In this document: positions 1 to 4,193 of the stretch, piece by piece | Layout: each line of letters starts with the position of its first letter | Position numbering within the stretch: position 1 is the first letter of the stretch | Assembly (NCBI GenBank): GCA_017454565.1 | Contig: JAFTCS010000153.1 | Location: forward strand, 1 to 5,127 | Direction: 5' to 3' | Origin: Clostridia bacterium | Lineage (GTDB): Bacteria > Bacillota > Clostridia > Oscillospirales > Acutalibacteraceae | DNA: 5,127 nucleotides | The notes under the pieces: model-generated | Database searches by the model: none | What the model saw: the letters and a program-made list of their open reading frames with translations, nothing else | What the model was told of the DNA's origin: nothing | Made by a program: the position numbers and the translations under genes

Positions 1-414
1 CGTCTTGGTCTTGTATTCGTCCAGCGTCAGGCTGTCCAGTACAACGATCTGATTGCCGCTGAACTTGGCAGAGAAAGCAGACTTCATTGCCAGTCTTCTT
101 TCCTTCTTGTTGACGGTGAAACGATAATTTCTCGGCTTCGGCGCAAAAACAACGCCGCCGTGTGTCCACTGGGGAGCTCTGGTAGAACCCTGTCTTGCAT
201 GGCCTGTACCCTTCTGCTTCCAGGGCTTGCGGCCGCCGCCGCTAACCTCGGCACGAGTGAGGGCGGACTGGGTTCCCTGACGGTTATTCGCCAGATAATT
301 GACAACCATCTGGTGCATGACCGCTGTGTTGGGTTCTATAGCGAAAATGGCGTCGGAAAGCTCGGCAGTACCTACCTTCTTGCCGGCCATATCGAGAACA
401 TCTATATTAGCCAT
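1..414 (-). CDS. rplD: Ribosomal protein L4 (uL4), 3' part beyond the window
   Basis: L4 is a primary 23S rRNA-binding protein of the 50S subunit; an extended loop reaches the wall of the peptide exit tunnel. The 138 visible codons begin MANIDVLDMAGKKVG and run in frame to the window edge, about two thirds of the usual 200-210 residues. The tunnel loop is clear at about residues 57-90, with GGGRKPWKQKGTGHARQGS followed by TRAPQW and a Gly-Gly turn; the Trp-Lys-Gln-Lys-Gly core is where macrolide-resistance changes map in other bacteria, and it looks wild type. The ATG start is supported by an AAGGAGGA-type ribosome binding site at 421-428. Only 17 bp separate it from the rplC stop, so the genes are co-transcribed. 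In E. coli this protein represses its own operon through the S10 leader; whether that holds here is unknown. Confidence 0.97.
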   Translation of the reverse strand, partial: MANIDVLDMAGKKVGTAELSDAIFAIEPNTAVMHQMVVNYLANNRQGTQSALTRAEVSGGGRKPWKQKGTGHARQGSTRAPQWTHGGVVFAPKPRNYRFTVNKKERRLAMKSAFSAKFSGNQIVVLDSLTLDEYKTKT

Positions 415-431
415 TGAAATTCCTCCTTCCC

Positions 432-1127
432 TTATGCCTTCACGCTGTTGCGCAGTACAACGATACCGCCGTTAGGACCGGGAACGGCACCCTTTACAGC
501 GATCAGGTTGTTTTCTGCATCAACCTTCACTACAGTCAGGTTCTGTACGGTAACTCTTTCGGCACCGAGATGACCTGCCATCTTCTTGCCCTTCCATACT
601 CTGGACGGGGTGGAGCAGGCACCCATGGAACCGCCGTGACGGGCAACAGGACCGGAACCGTGAGTTTCCTTGAGACGGTGGAAGTTCCAACGCTTGATTA
701 CGCCGGCATATCCCTTACCCTTGCTCTTGCCTGTGACGTCGATCTTGTCGCCCTCAGCAAAAGTATCGGCCTTGATGATATCGCCGACCTTGTAAGAATC
801 GAGATTGTCTACTCTGAATTCACGAAGTGTGCTCTTGGGAGCAACGTCAGCCTTCTTGAAGTGGCCGAGCATAGGCTTTGTGATGTTCACAGGATCATTC
901 TTGAACTTGTCGCTGCGAATTCTCTTGCCCTTCTTGCTGCCGTTCTGGACCTTCAGCTTGATATCGCCGAAGCCCATCTGAACTGCTTCGTAGCCGTCGT
1001 TTTCAACCGTCTTGATCTGTGATACTACACACGGACCAGCTTCTATAACGGTTACAGGGAGAACGGCGCCCTTTGCATCGAAGATCTGTGTCATACCGAT
1101 CTTTTTACCGATGATAGCCTTCTGCAT
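432..1127 (-). CDS. rplC: Ribosomal protein L3 (uL3)
   Basis: L3 is an early-assembly 50S protein that binds 23S rRNA near the peptidyl transferase centre. The N-terminus AIIGKKIGMTQIF and the C-terminal block with HGS, GGSMG, PSRVWKGKKMAGHLG (residues 175-188) and VTVQNL are the family hallmarks. The central extension at about residues 148-175 is the part that approaches the catalytic centre. At 231 residues it is longer than the roughly 209 of E. coli or Bacillus; the excess lies mainly in a Lys-rich stretch at about residues 58-84. The glutamine that PrmB methylates in E. coli L3 (GQNQTP context) is not kept: the site reads GACSTP. The ATG follows a GGAGG site at 1136-1140. It is the second gene of the S10 operon, 69 bp after rpsJ and 17 bp before rplD. 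Confidence 0.98.
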   Translation of the reverse strand: MQKAIIGKKIGMTQIFDAKGAVLPVTVIEAGPCVVSQIKTVENDGYEAVQMGFGDIKLKVQNGSKKGKRIRSDKFKNDPVNITKPMLGHFKKADVAPKSTLREFRVDNLDSYKVGDIIKADTFAEGDKIDVTGKSKGKGYAGVIKRWNFHRLKETHGSGPVARHGGSMGACSTPSRVWKGKKMAGHLGAERVTVQNLTVVKVDAENNLIAVKGAVPGPNGGIVVLRNSVKA

Positions 1128-1154
1128 TTGTTTTTCCTCCTTGATAGGTTATTG

Positions 1155-1171
1155 GTCGGCATTTCACCGAC
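1155..1171 (-). other. Small hairpin in the rpsJ-rplC spacer
   Basis: The 69-bp spacer is long for this operon. It holds an inverted repeat, GTCGG / CCGAC, with a 7-nt loop. No U-tract follows on the transcribed strand, so it is not an intrinsic terminator. It lies about 14 nt upstream of the rplC ribosome binding site. An RNA-processing or translation-tuning role is possible but is inference. Confidence 0.35.
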
Positions 1172-1196
1172 ATGACCCCGGCTGCCTGTTGGTTGA

Positions 1197-1508
1197 TCAG
1201 AGCTTGATGTCTATTTCAACACCGGCAGGGAGTTCGAGTCCTGTAAGAGCCTCAACGGTCTTGTTTGAGGGTCTGAGGATGTCGATAAGTCTTTTGTGAG
1301 TTCTTGTTTCAAACTGCTCACGGCTGTCCTTATACTTATGAACAGCGCGCAGTATTGTGACGACCTGCTTTTCGGTGGGAAGCGGTACCGGACCCGATAC
1401 CCTTGCTCCTGTGCGCTTTGCGGTCGCAACGATCTTCTCGGCGGACTGGTCCACCAGCTGATGATCGTAACCCTTGATCCTTATCCTGATTTTTTCCTTG
1501 ACTGCCAC
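1197..1508 (-). CDS. rpsJ: Ribosomal protein S10 (uS10, NusE)
   Basis: S10 is a 30S head protein and, as NusE, also binds NusB in transcription antitermination complexes and contacts NusG. The 103-residue product aligns over its full length with the family from memory: IRIRIKGYDHQLVDQSAEKI at 7-26, SGPVPLPTEK at 38-47, AVHKYKDSREQFE at 55-67 (the loop near the tetracycline site), RTHKRLIDI at 69-77 and VEIDIKL at the C-terminus. The start is GTG, not ATG; it is chosen because AAGGAGG lies 8 nt upstream at 1517-1523 and because MAVKEKIRIR matches the family N-terminus. This is the first gene of the S10 operon, preceded by a long structured leader and a strong promoter-like sequence, so output is probably controlled mainly before or during leader transcription. 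Confidence 0.98.
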   Translation of the reverse strand: MAVKEKIRIRIKGYDHQLVDQSAEKIVATAKRTGARVSGPVPLPTEKQVVTILRAVHKYKDSREQFETRTHKRLIDILRPSNKTVEALTGLELPAGVEIDIKL

Positions 1509-1516
1509 ACTAATCG

Positions 1517-1523
1517 CCTCCTT
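1517..1523 (-). promoter_or_regulatory. rpsJ ribosome binding site
   Basis: The minus strand reads AAGGAGG, a full anti-16S match, 8 nt before the GTG codon at 1506-1508. It decides this non-ATG start. No strong sequestering helix is visible over it, so regulation by the leader is more likely at termination than at ribosome access. Confidence 0.85.
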
Positions 1524-1556
1524 ATTGTAGTTGGCGGGCGTTTTCTCAATTACCTC

Positions 1557-1572
1557 ACACCCTTCCGGGTGT
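1557..1572 (-). other. GGAA-tetraloop hairpin in the rpsJ leader
   Basis: The minus strand reads ACACCC GGAA GGGUGU, a perfect 6-bp stem closed by a GNRA-class tetraloop. It lies between the leader terminator and the rpsJ ribosome binding site, 33 nt upstream of the AAGGAGG. No U-tract follows. It could be a protein-binding or RNA-stability element; the function is inferred only. Confidence 0.55.
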
Positions 1573-1589
1573 TTCCTGCAACTCTATTT

Positions 1590-1620
1590 AAAAACCGGAA
1601 AGACTTTTCAGTCATTCCGG
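1590..1620 (-). terminator. Intrinsic terminator-like attenuator inside the rpsJ leader
   Basis: The transcript folds as CCGGAA, U-U mismatch, GACU, a GAAA loop, AGUC and UUCCGG: ten pairs at 1595-1620. Five U residues follow at 1590-1594. It lies upstream of rpsJ, not after a gene, so as drawn it would stop transcription before the operon unless disrupted. The U-run is modest and is followed by AAAU, suggesting partial rather than complete termination. Its 3' arm can pair with an upstream leader segment (1704-1717), which would release it. Confidence 0.65.
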
Positions 1621-1640
1621 GTCAGGTACTGAGAAAATCA

Positions 1641-1694
1641 GAGCACAGCACACCATACCCTTGCAACTCAATAGGGTCGCAGGTCTGCTGTCTC
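1641..1694 (-). other. Long branched arm of the rpsJ leader
   Basis: The 5' strand GAGACAGCAGACC (1682-1694) pairs with GGUGUGCUGUGCUC (1641-1654): twelve pairs, one G-G mismatch and one bulged G. An internal loop follows, then an inner stem ACCCU / AGGGU (1673-1677 / 1657-1661) with an 11-nt apical loop containing GAGUUGC. It is the longest helix of the leader and sits directly before the terminator-like hairpin. Its shape suggests a recognition domain for a protein or other ligand, which is inference. Confidence 0.6.
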
Positions 1695-1802
1695 AAAAAT
1701 ATTCTTTCGCCCGGTTTGAAATCGGACATACTCCACGGAAAAACCGGCCTGTTTCAGCCGCAACCTCCCGCTTCATCGCATATCTGTTGCAGTCGCTGGA
1801 TT

Positions 1803-1831
1803 ATAATACCATAAGTAAGAGGAGATTTCAA
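1803..1831 (-). promoter_or_regulatory. Main promoter of the S10 operon
   Basis: The minus strand has TTGAAA (1826-1831), exactly 17 bp, then TATTAT (1803-1808). TGG directly before the -10 box gives the extended TGn element. An overlapping TATAAT at 1800-1805 would have a 20-bp spacer and is less likely to be the one used. The predicted start is near 1796. A sigma-A type promoter this close to consensus fits a ribosomal protein operon. It lies in the 700-bp space between the upstream terminator and rpsJ, supporting an independent transcription unit. Confidence 0.75.
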
Positions 1832-1833
1832 GC

Positions 1834-1885
1834 TTTTTACAAAATTTTCATTGTTTATTTTGGTAGAATTTTTCTCGATTTTTTT
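1834..1885 (-). promoter_or_regulatory. Phased A-tracts / UP-like element upstream of the rpsJ promoter
   Basis: On the minus strand, A-runs of 4-7 bases lie at 1834-1838, 1845-1848, 1858-1861, 1869-1873 and 1879-1885. Their centres are about 10.5, 13, 11.5 and 11 bp apart, close to the DNA helical repeat, and the first is just above the -35 box. Such tracts bend DNA and can bind the RNA polymerase alpha C-terminal domain, both typical at strong ribosomal promoters. Confidence 0.5.
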
Positions 1886-1901
1886 GTATAACTTGCTACA
1901 A
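1884..1901. other. Inverted repeat TTGTA-N8-TACAA
   Basis: A 5-bp dyad (plus strand TTGTA, 8 bp, TACAA) overlaps the end of the farthest A-tract, about 80 bp above the rpsJ transcription start. It could be an operator half-site pair. In DNA this AT-rich, chance occurrence is quite possible. Confidence 0.2.
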
Positions 1902-2099
1902 GATTTTAACACTTTACACATACACAACCCTCAAAAACAAGGCTTATGTTGATAGATTTTAGTTAATTTTAACAGTGCGCTATATTAACAAAAGGCTCCT
2001 CGCCTCTCCCATGTATAAAAAATGCCCAAATGACGCCGTATTATTAAACGGCAATGCCTGCCGGGACAGTATCCCGTAAAGCAATATGTATATTCTCAT
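1902..2099. other. AT-rich non-coding space with minor repeats and small hairpins
   Basis: No gene is seen here. On the minus strand there are small stems CGGGA / TCCCG (2062-2076) and GCCGT / ACGGC (2035-2052), then a run of six T at 2015-2020 without a good adjacent hairpin. A GTTAA-AA-TTAAC dyad lies at 1962-1973, and the 9-mer TGTTAAAAT occurs twice (1903-1911 and 1966-1974). These might mark an orphan small RNA or leftover spacer; none is strong alone. Confidence 0.35.
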
Positions 2100-2150
2100 A
2101 AAAAACGCTCCCTCTGCGATACGTTTATAGTATCACAGACGGGAGCTTTT
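2100..2150 (-). terminator. Terminator of the lipoprotein gene (possibly bidirectional)
   Basis: A 40-nt hairpin at 2107-2146 pairs GCTCCC / GGGAGC, then TCTG / CAGA, then GATAC / GTATC, with a 7-nt loop, one C-A mismatch and one bulged base (plus-strand reading). On the minus strand six T follow at 2100-2105 after one intervening base. On the plus strand TTTT follows at 2147-2150. It is about 90 bp after the lipoprotein stop codon and separates that gene from the S10 operon. Confidence 0.85.
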
Positions 2151-2153
2151 ATC

Positions 2154-2179
2154 AAGCCGCCGGTATAACACAGCGGCTT
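2154..2179. repeat. 7-bp inverted repeat in the lipoprotein 3' region
   Basis: AAGCCGC (2154-2160) and GCGGCTT (2173-2179) form a perfect 7-bp stem with a 12-nt loop. On the minus-strand transcript no U-tract follows (GAUAAAAG), so it is not by itself a terminator in that direction; on the plus strand it ends in four T. It is the middle of three consecutive hairpins after the lipoprotein gene and could protect the mRNA 3' end. Confidence 0.5.
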
Positions 2180-2188
2180 TTCAGTAAA

Positions 2189-2220
2189 TCGGCCGTGGGT
2201 TGGGGTTGGGGTACGGCCGA
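2189..2220. repeat. 8-bp inverted repeat enclosing a TTGGGG-type repeat
   Basis: TCGGCCGT (2189-2196) and ACGGCCGA (2213-2220) are perfect complements. The 16-nt loop is GGGTTGGGGTTGGGGT on the plus strand, so the lipoprotein transcript carries a loop of three C-runs spaced by AA. It begins 17 nt after the stop codon. Only three G-runs of three or more are present, so a standard three-layer quadruplex in one strand is not possible. The stem plus homogeneous C-rich loop looks selected; its role is unknown. Confidence 0.6.
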
Positions 2221-2237
2221 GTTTACACGCCAGATAA

Positions 2238-3215
2238 TTACTTGCCGTAGCCAAGCTCTTCAAATGTAGTATTCTCGGTAATCGTTTCAACGGCAGCAAT
2301 GCGGGTGTTGTCTTCCTTATAGAAGATCGTGCCTACTTCGTCTGCTCTCAGGCCGCTGAGGTCGAAATTGGCATTATCAAGTCCATAACACTCCATAGCG
2401 CCCTTAACTGTGCACTTCAGAGCAGCTTCTTTTCTTTCAGCAATTGTTGCGCTTGCAGCAGGAAGTGTGTCGCTCTTTACATATTCATTATTCTCTGCGT
2501 TAATAGTACCTGACACAATCTCTGCATAGTAGTTCTTGCAGGCAGCGTCCATTGTAGCGGCGTCTGTCTCCTCAGTAGTTCTGTCAGCGCCTGCTGCGAA
2601 GCTCTCAAAGATCTTGTCTGTCTCCTGATACTTTGCAAAAGCCTCGGCGGAGTCAATAGCTGTCAGCTTGAGAACATAAGGACCGCCTGCAAATGACATT
2701 GAGATCTCCTTGCCGTCTGCCGAAGTGGTCTGGGTCATGGTGTCTCTCATGCCTGTGGGTTCAACAACTGTAAACACCTTTGTCTTTGAGCCGTCGGCTT
2801 CATCCTTGTCGCTGCTCTCGGTAACTGTGCCGTTCATAACGCCTGCTGCTGTGGGATTGCCGTCAGCCTTTGCGACGATGTACATTACGCAGAGGTCGCC
2901 CTCCTTGCCGTCGTCAAGCATGAGCACCAGACCTGTGTACTGACCTGTGGTGTCGTCGCCGGTGTAGGCTGCCTTGATCTTATCCTGTGTGATGGTCTTG
3001 AGGTCGATATTGCGGATCTCAACATCAGTCTTGCTTTCAACTATCTCTATCTGGCTGCTCTGCTTTTCTTCAGAAGCCTGTGCGCTTACTTCGCTTGTTA
3101 CGCTTGTCTCGGAAGCGCTGCCTGCTGTGTTGCTCTTGCCGCAGCCTGCTGCTGAGCATACCAGAGTTGTGAGAACGAGAGCTGCTGTGAGTACCTTTAC
3201 GATTGTCTTTTTCAT
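2238..3215 (-). CDS. Secreted lipoprotein of unknown function
   Basis: The 325-residue product begins MKKTIVKVLTAALVLTTLVC and continues SAAGCGKS: a Lys-containing n-region, a hydrophobic core and a lipobox-like A-A-G-C, making Cys25 the likely lipidated residue on the outer face of the membrane. Residues 26-56 are a Ser/Thr/Glu-rich tether. Residues about 57-210 alternate hydrophobic and polar stretches, suggesting a beta-rich domain. Residues about 220-325 form a second segment with CKNYYAEIVSGTIN (226-239), LPAASATIAERKEAA and two further Cys (268, 276). That segment vaguely recalls domains I associate with Ruminococcus pilin-like or surface proteins, but this is memory and unverified. No catalytic motif is visible. 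AAGGGG at 3225-3230 supports the start, 9 nt before the ATG. It stands alone between two terminators, with a promoter carrying 11-bp repeats. Confidence 0.9.
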   Translation of the reverse strand: MKKTIVKVLTAALVLTTLVCSAAGCGKSNTAGSASETSVTSEVSAQASEEKQSSQIEIVESKTDVEIRNIDLKTITQDKIKAAYTGDDTTGQYTGLVLMLDDGKEGDLCVMYIVAKADGNPTAAGVMNGTVTESSDKDEADGSKTKVFTVVEPTGMRDTMTQTTSADGKEISMSFAGGPYVLKLTAIDSAEAFAKYQETDKIFESFAAGADRTTEETDAATMDAACKNYYAEIVSGTINAENNEYVKSDTLPAASATIAERKEAALKCTVKGAMECYGLDNANFDLSGLRADEVGTIFYKEDNTRIAAVETITENTTFEELGYGK

Positions 3216-3239
3216 AATTAAAATCCCCTTTCAGATTGT

Positions 3240-3252
3240 GCCGTTTTACGGC
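3240..3252 (-). other. Small hairpin in the lipoprotein 5' UTR
   Basis: The minus strand reads GCCGT AAA ACGGC, a 5-bp stem with a 3-nt loop, ending 9 nt above the ribosome binding site. The rest of the roughly 95-nt untranslated leader is A-rich and poor in pairing partners, so this is its only evident fold. It may help keep the binding site open; this is inference. Confidence 0.4.
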
Positions 3253-3317
3253 TTTGTATACTGTTTGCTTTCGTTTATGTTTTTGCTTTGTTTGTGTTAT
3301 CTCGTTGCTATGGCTAT

Positions 3318-3355
3318 ATAATACATGCCCAAAGTGACATGAAAGTGACTGTAAA
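3318..3355 (-). promoter_or_regulatory. Lipoprotein promoter with 11-bp-periodic direct repeats
   Basis: The minus strand has a -10-like TATTAT at 3318-3323 but no recognisable -35 box at 17 bp. That position instead holds TTTACAGTCAC (3345-3355) and TTTCATGTCAC (3334-3344), an exact 11-bp period, followed by a weaker third TTT unit (3323-3333). The core GTCACTTT is repeated perfectly (3342-3349, 3331-3338). Direct repeats of one helical turn placed over the -35 region are the architecture of PhoB/PhoP/OmpR-family response-regulator sites, and the TGTCA core resembles a Pho box. The activator is not identified. The predicted start near 3311 leaves about 95 nt of untranslated leader. Confidence 0.55.
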
Positions 3356-3383
3356 AAAGTTTTTTGATTTTTTCGCAAAAAAT
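3353..3383. repeat. Two adjacent A/T inverted repeats upstream of the lipoprotein promoter
   Basis: AAAAAA-G-TTTTTT (3353-3365) is followed at once by ATTTTTT-CGC-AAAAAAT (3367-3383). Both are perfect dyads of pure A/T arms. They sit directly above the 11-bp repeats, where an UP element or bend would act. The second dyad followed by T-rich sequence could also act as a weak terminator for read-through from aroK. Confidence 0.4.
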
Positions 3384-3604
3384 ATTTCACAACTATTTGC
3401 TGCACCTATTTATAGCAATCCAAAATAATAGCAAGACTTCATAGGGTGGAGTGTGGAGTTGTCCTGTGGAGACTGAAACACCGCAGCAGCATCAACATAT
3501 CCGATATGCGAGACCGGCAAACCAACATTTAATACACTTATTAAGTCGGATCGCTAATACTATATATCTCTGCAATATAATGTATAGCATTTTCCGACAC
3601 AACA
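3384..3604. other. Non-coding spacer between the lipoprotein promoter and the aroK terminator
   Basis: No convincing gene is visible. It holds three copies of GTGGAG (3446-3451, 3453-3458, 3466-3471) and a near-palindrome CATATC-C-GATATG (3496-3508). On the minus strand an extended -10-like TGCTATACA lies around 3585-3593 without a clear -35 box. Short open frames here lack ribosome binding sites. Confidence 0.4.
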
Positions 3605-3636
3605 AAACACGCCGACAGATCACAGCGATCTGTCGG
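3605..3636 (-). terminator. Terminator of the aroE-aroK operon
   Basis: A perfect 10-bp stem, CCGACAGATC / GATCTGTCGG, with a 5-nt loop lies at 3612-3636, starting 26 nt after the aroK stop. The transcript continues CGUG UUUU G UU, so the U-run is short and offset from the stem by a few bases. The strong stem and position make termination likely, though perhaps incomplete. Confidence 0.7.
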
Positions 3637-3662
3637 TATGATAAAGAATCGGATTTATACGT

Positions 3663-4169
3663 TCAATGTACGGCGGACATTATCTGCATGCAGACCTGCA
3701 TGGGTGACTGGTCTGCGTCTACGATCATGTCGGCTGCACTTTCATACAAAGGCAGACGGGCATCAAAAAGCTCGCGGATAGCCTGAAGCTTATCCGGCTT
3801 TGCAAGCAGGGGCCTTGTATTGTCGTTTTTCAGACGTTCGGCTACTGTTTCGGGTGACACGTTCAGCAGAATTATGCGGCCGTTCTCCCGGAACGCCTCC
3901 ACATTTTCCGGAAAAGTCAGTGTACCGCCGCCTGCCGCAATGACAAGACCGCGCTTAGCGCCTAAAGCCTTTGAAGCTTCCCTTTCCTTTTCCCTGAAAT
4001 ATTCCTCGCCGCTCTCCTCAAATATACGGGTAACGGATCTGTTCTCCTGCTTCTCTATATATTTGTCCAGATCAACAAAGGACATGCCCATCTTCTTTGA
4101 GAGCAGGCTGCCGATTGTGCTTTTGCCGCTGCCCATAAAACCGCACAGTATTATATTCTTTCTTGCCAT
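3663..4169 (-). CDS. aroK: Shikimate kinase
   Basis: It catalyses ATP-dependent phosphorylation of shikimate to shikimate 3-phosphate, a cytoplasmic step on the way to chorismate. The 168 residues match the family length. Walker A is GFMGSGKST (10-18). The shikimate-binding and Mg-associated D33-L-D35 follows, then R59 in YFREKE, and the GGG loop at 80-82 (AAGGGT). R119 in NTRPLL is the lid arginine, and R138 in DARLPLY is the conserved second arginine. All expected active-site residues are present. The ATG has GGAGGT 8 nt upstream (4178-4183). It follows aroE by 24 bp and so is co-transcribed. Type-I shikimate kinase is called either aroK or aroL; aroK is used as the general name. Confidence 0.97.
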   Translation of the reverse strand: MARKNIILCGFMGSGKSTIGSLLSKKMGMSFVDLDKYIEKQENRSVTRIFEESGEEYFREKEREASKALGAKRGLVIAAGGGTLTFPENVEAFRENGRIILLNVSPETVAERLKNDNTRPLLAKPDKLQAIRELFDARLPLYESAADMIVDADQSPMQVCMQIMSAVH

Positions 4170-4193
4170 ATCAAGCTACCTCCGATAATCAGA

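Larger units (their letters stand above)
1509..1796 (-). promoter_or_regulatory. Structured 5' leader of the S10 operon (candidate attenuation RNA)
   Basis: From the predicted start near 1796 to the rpsJ codon is about 290 nt with no convincing gene. In transcript order it shows these helices. CUGCAAC with GUUGCGG (1786-1792 / 1758-1764) forms a 5' stem of 7 bp with one G-U pair. CCGGUUU with AAACCGG (1741-1747 / 1711-1717) forms a second stem. A long branched arm spans 1641-1694. A terminator-like hairpin spans 1595-1620 and ends in five U residues. A GGAA-loop hairpin lies at 1557-1572, before the ribosome binding site. Such density of complementary segments is expected of a regulatory RNA. 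S10 leaders are known regulators in gamma-proteobacteria (L4-responsive); this one shares position but I see no clear homology. The structures are hand-folded. Confidence 0.7.

Noticed and set aside
414..1022. 202-codon plus-strand open frame
   Set aside because: It lies wholly opposite rplC, has no ribosome binding site of its own, and its sequence has no family character. It is a shadow of the rplC codon pattern.
1693..1776. 27-codon open frame in the rpsJ leader (minus strand, MKREVAAETG...), a possible leader peptide
   Set aside because: No ribosome binding site precedes its ATG and it has no run of regulatory codons. It spans predicted helices, so it is more likely chance.
2197..2212. 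Canonical three-layer G-quadruplex in GGGTTGGGGTTGGGGT
   Set aside because: Only three runs of three or more G are present, so an intramolecular three-layer form cannot be made. A two-layer or intermolecular form remains possible.
3070..3405. Minus-strand frame overlapping the lipoprotein start and its promoter
   Set aside because: It runs through the signal peptide region in another frame and through the promoter. The product is low-complexity with no ribosome binding site.
3446..3471. Three GTGGAG copies as a possible regulator array or short tandem repeat
   Set aside because: The spacing is irregular (7 and 13 bp), the units are only 6 bp, and no promoter is adjacent. Chance is adequate.
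3485..3590. 32-codon minus-strand micro-ORF (MLYIILQRYIV...) after the aroK terminator
   Set aside because: No good ribosome binding site, ordinary AT-rich hydrophobic translation, and no context support.
3451..3786. Plus-strand frame in the spacer and the aroK 3' end
   Set aside because: It crosses the aroK terminator and overlaps the conserved aroK coding end; no ribosome binding site is seen.
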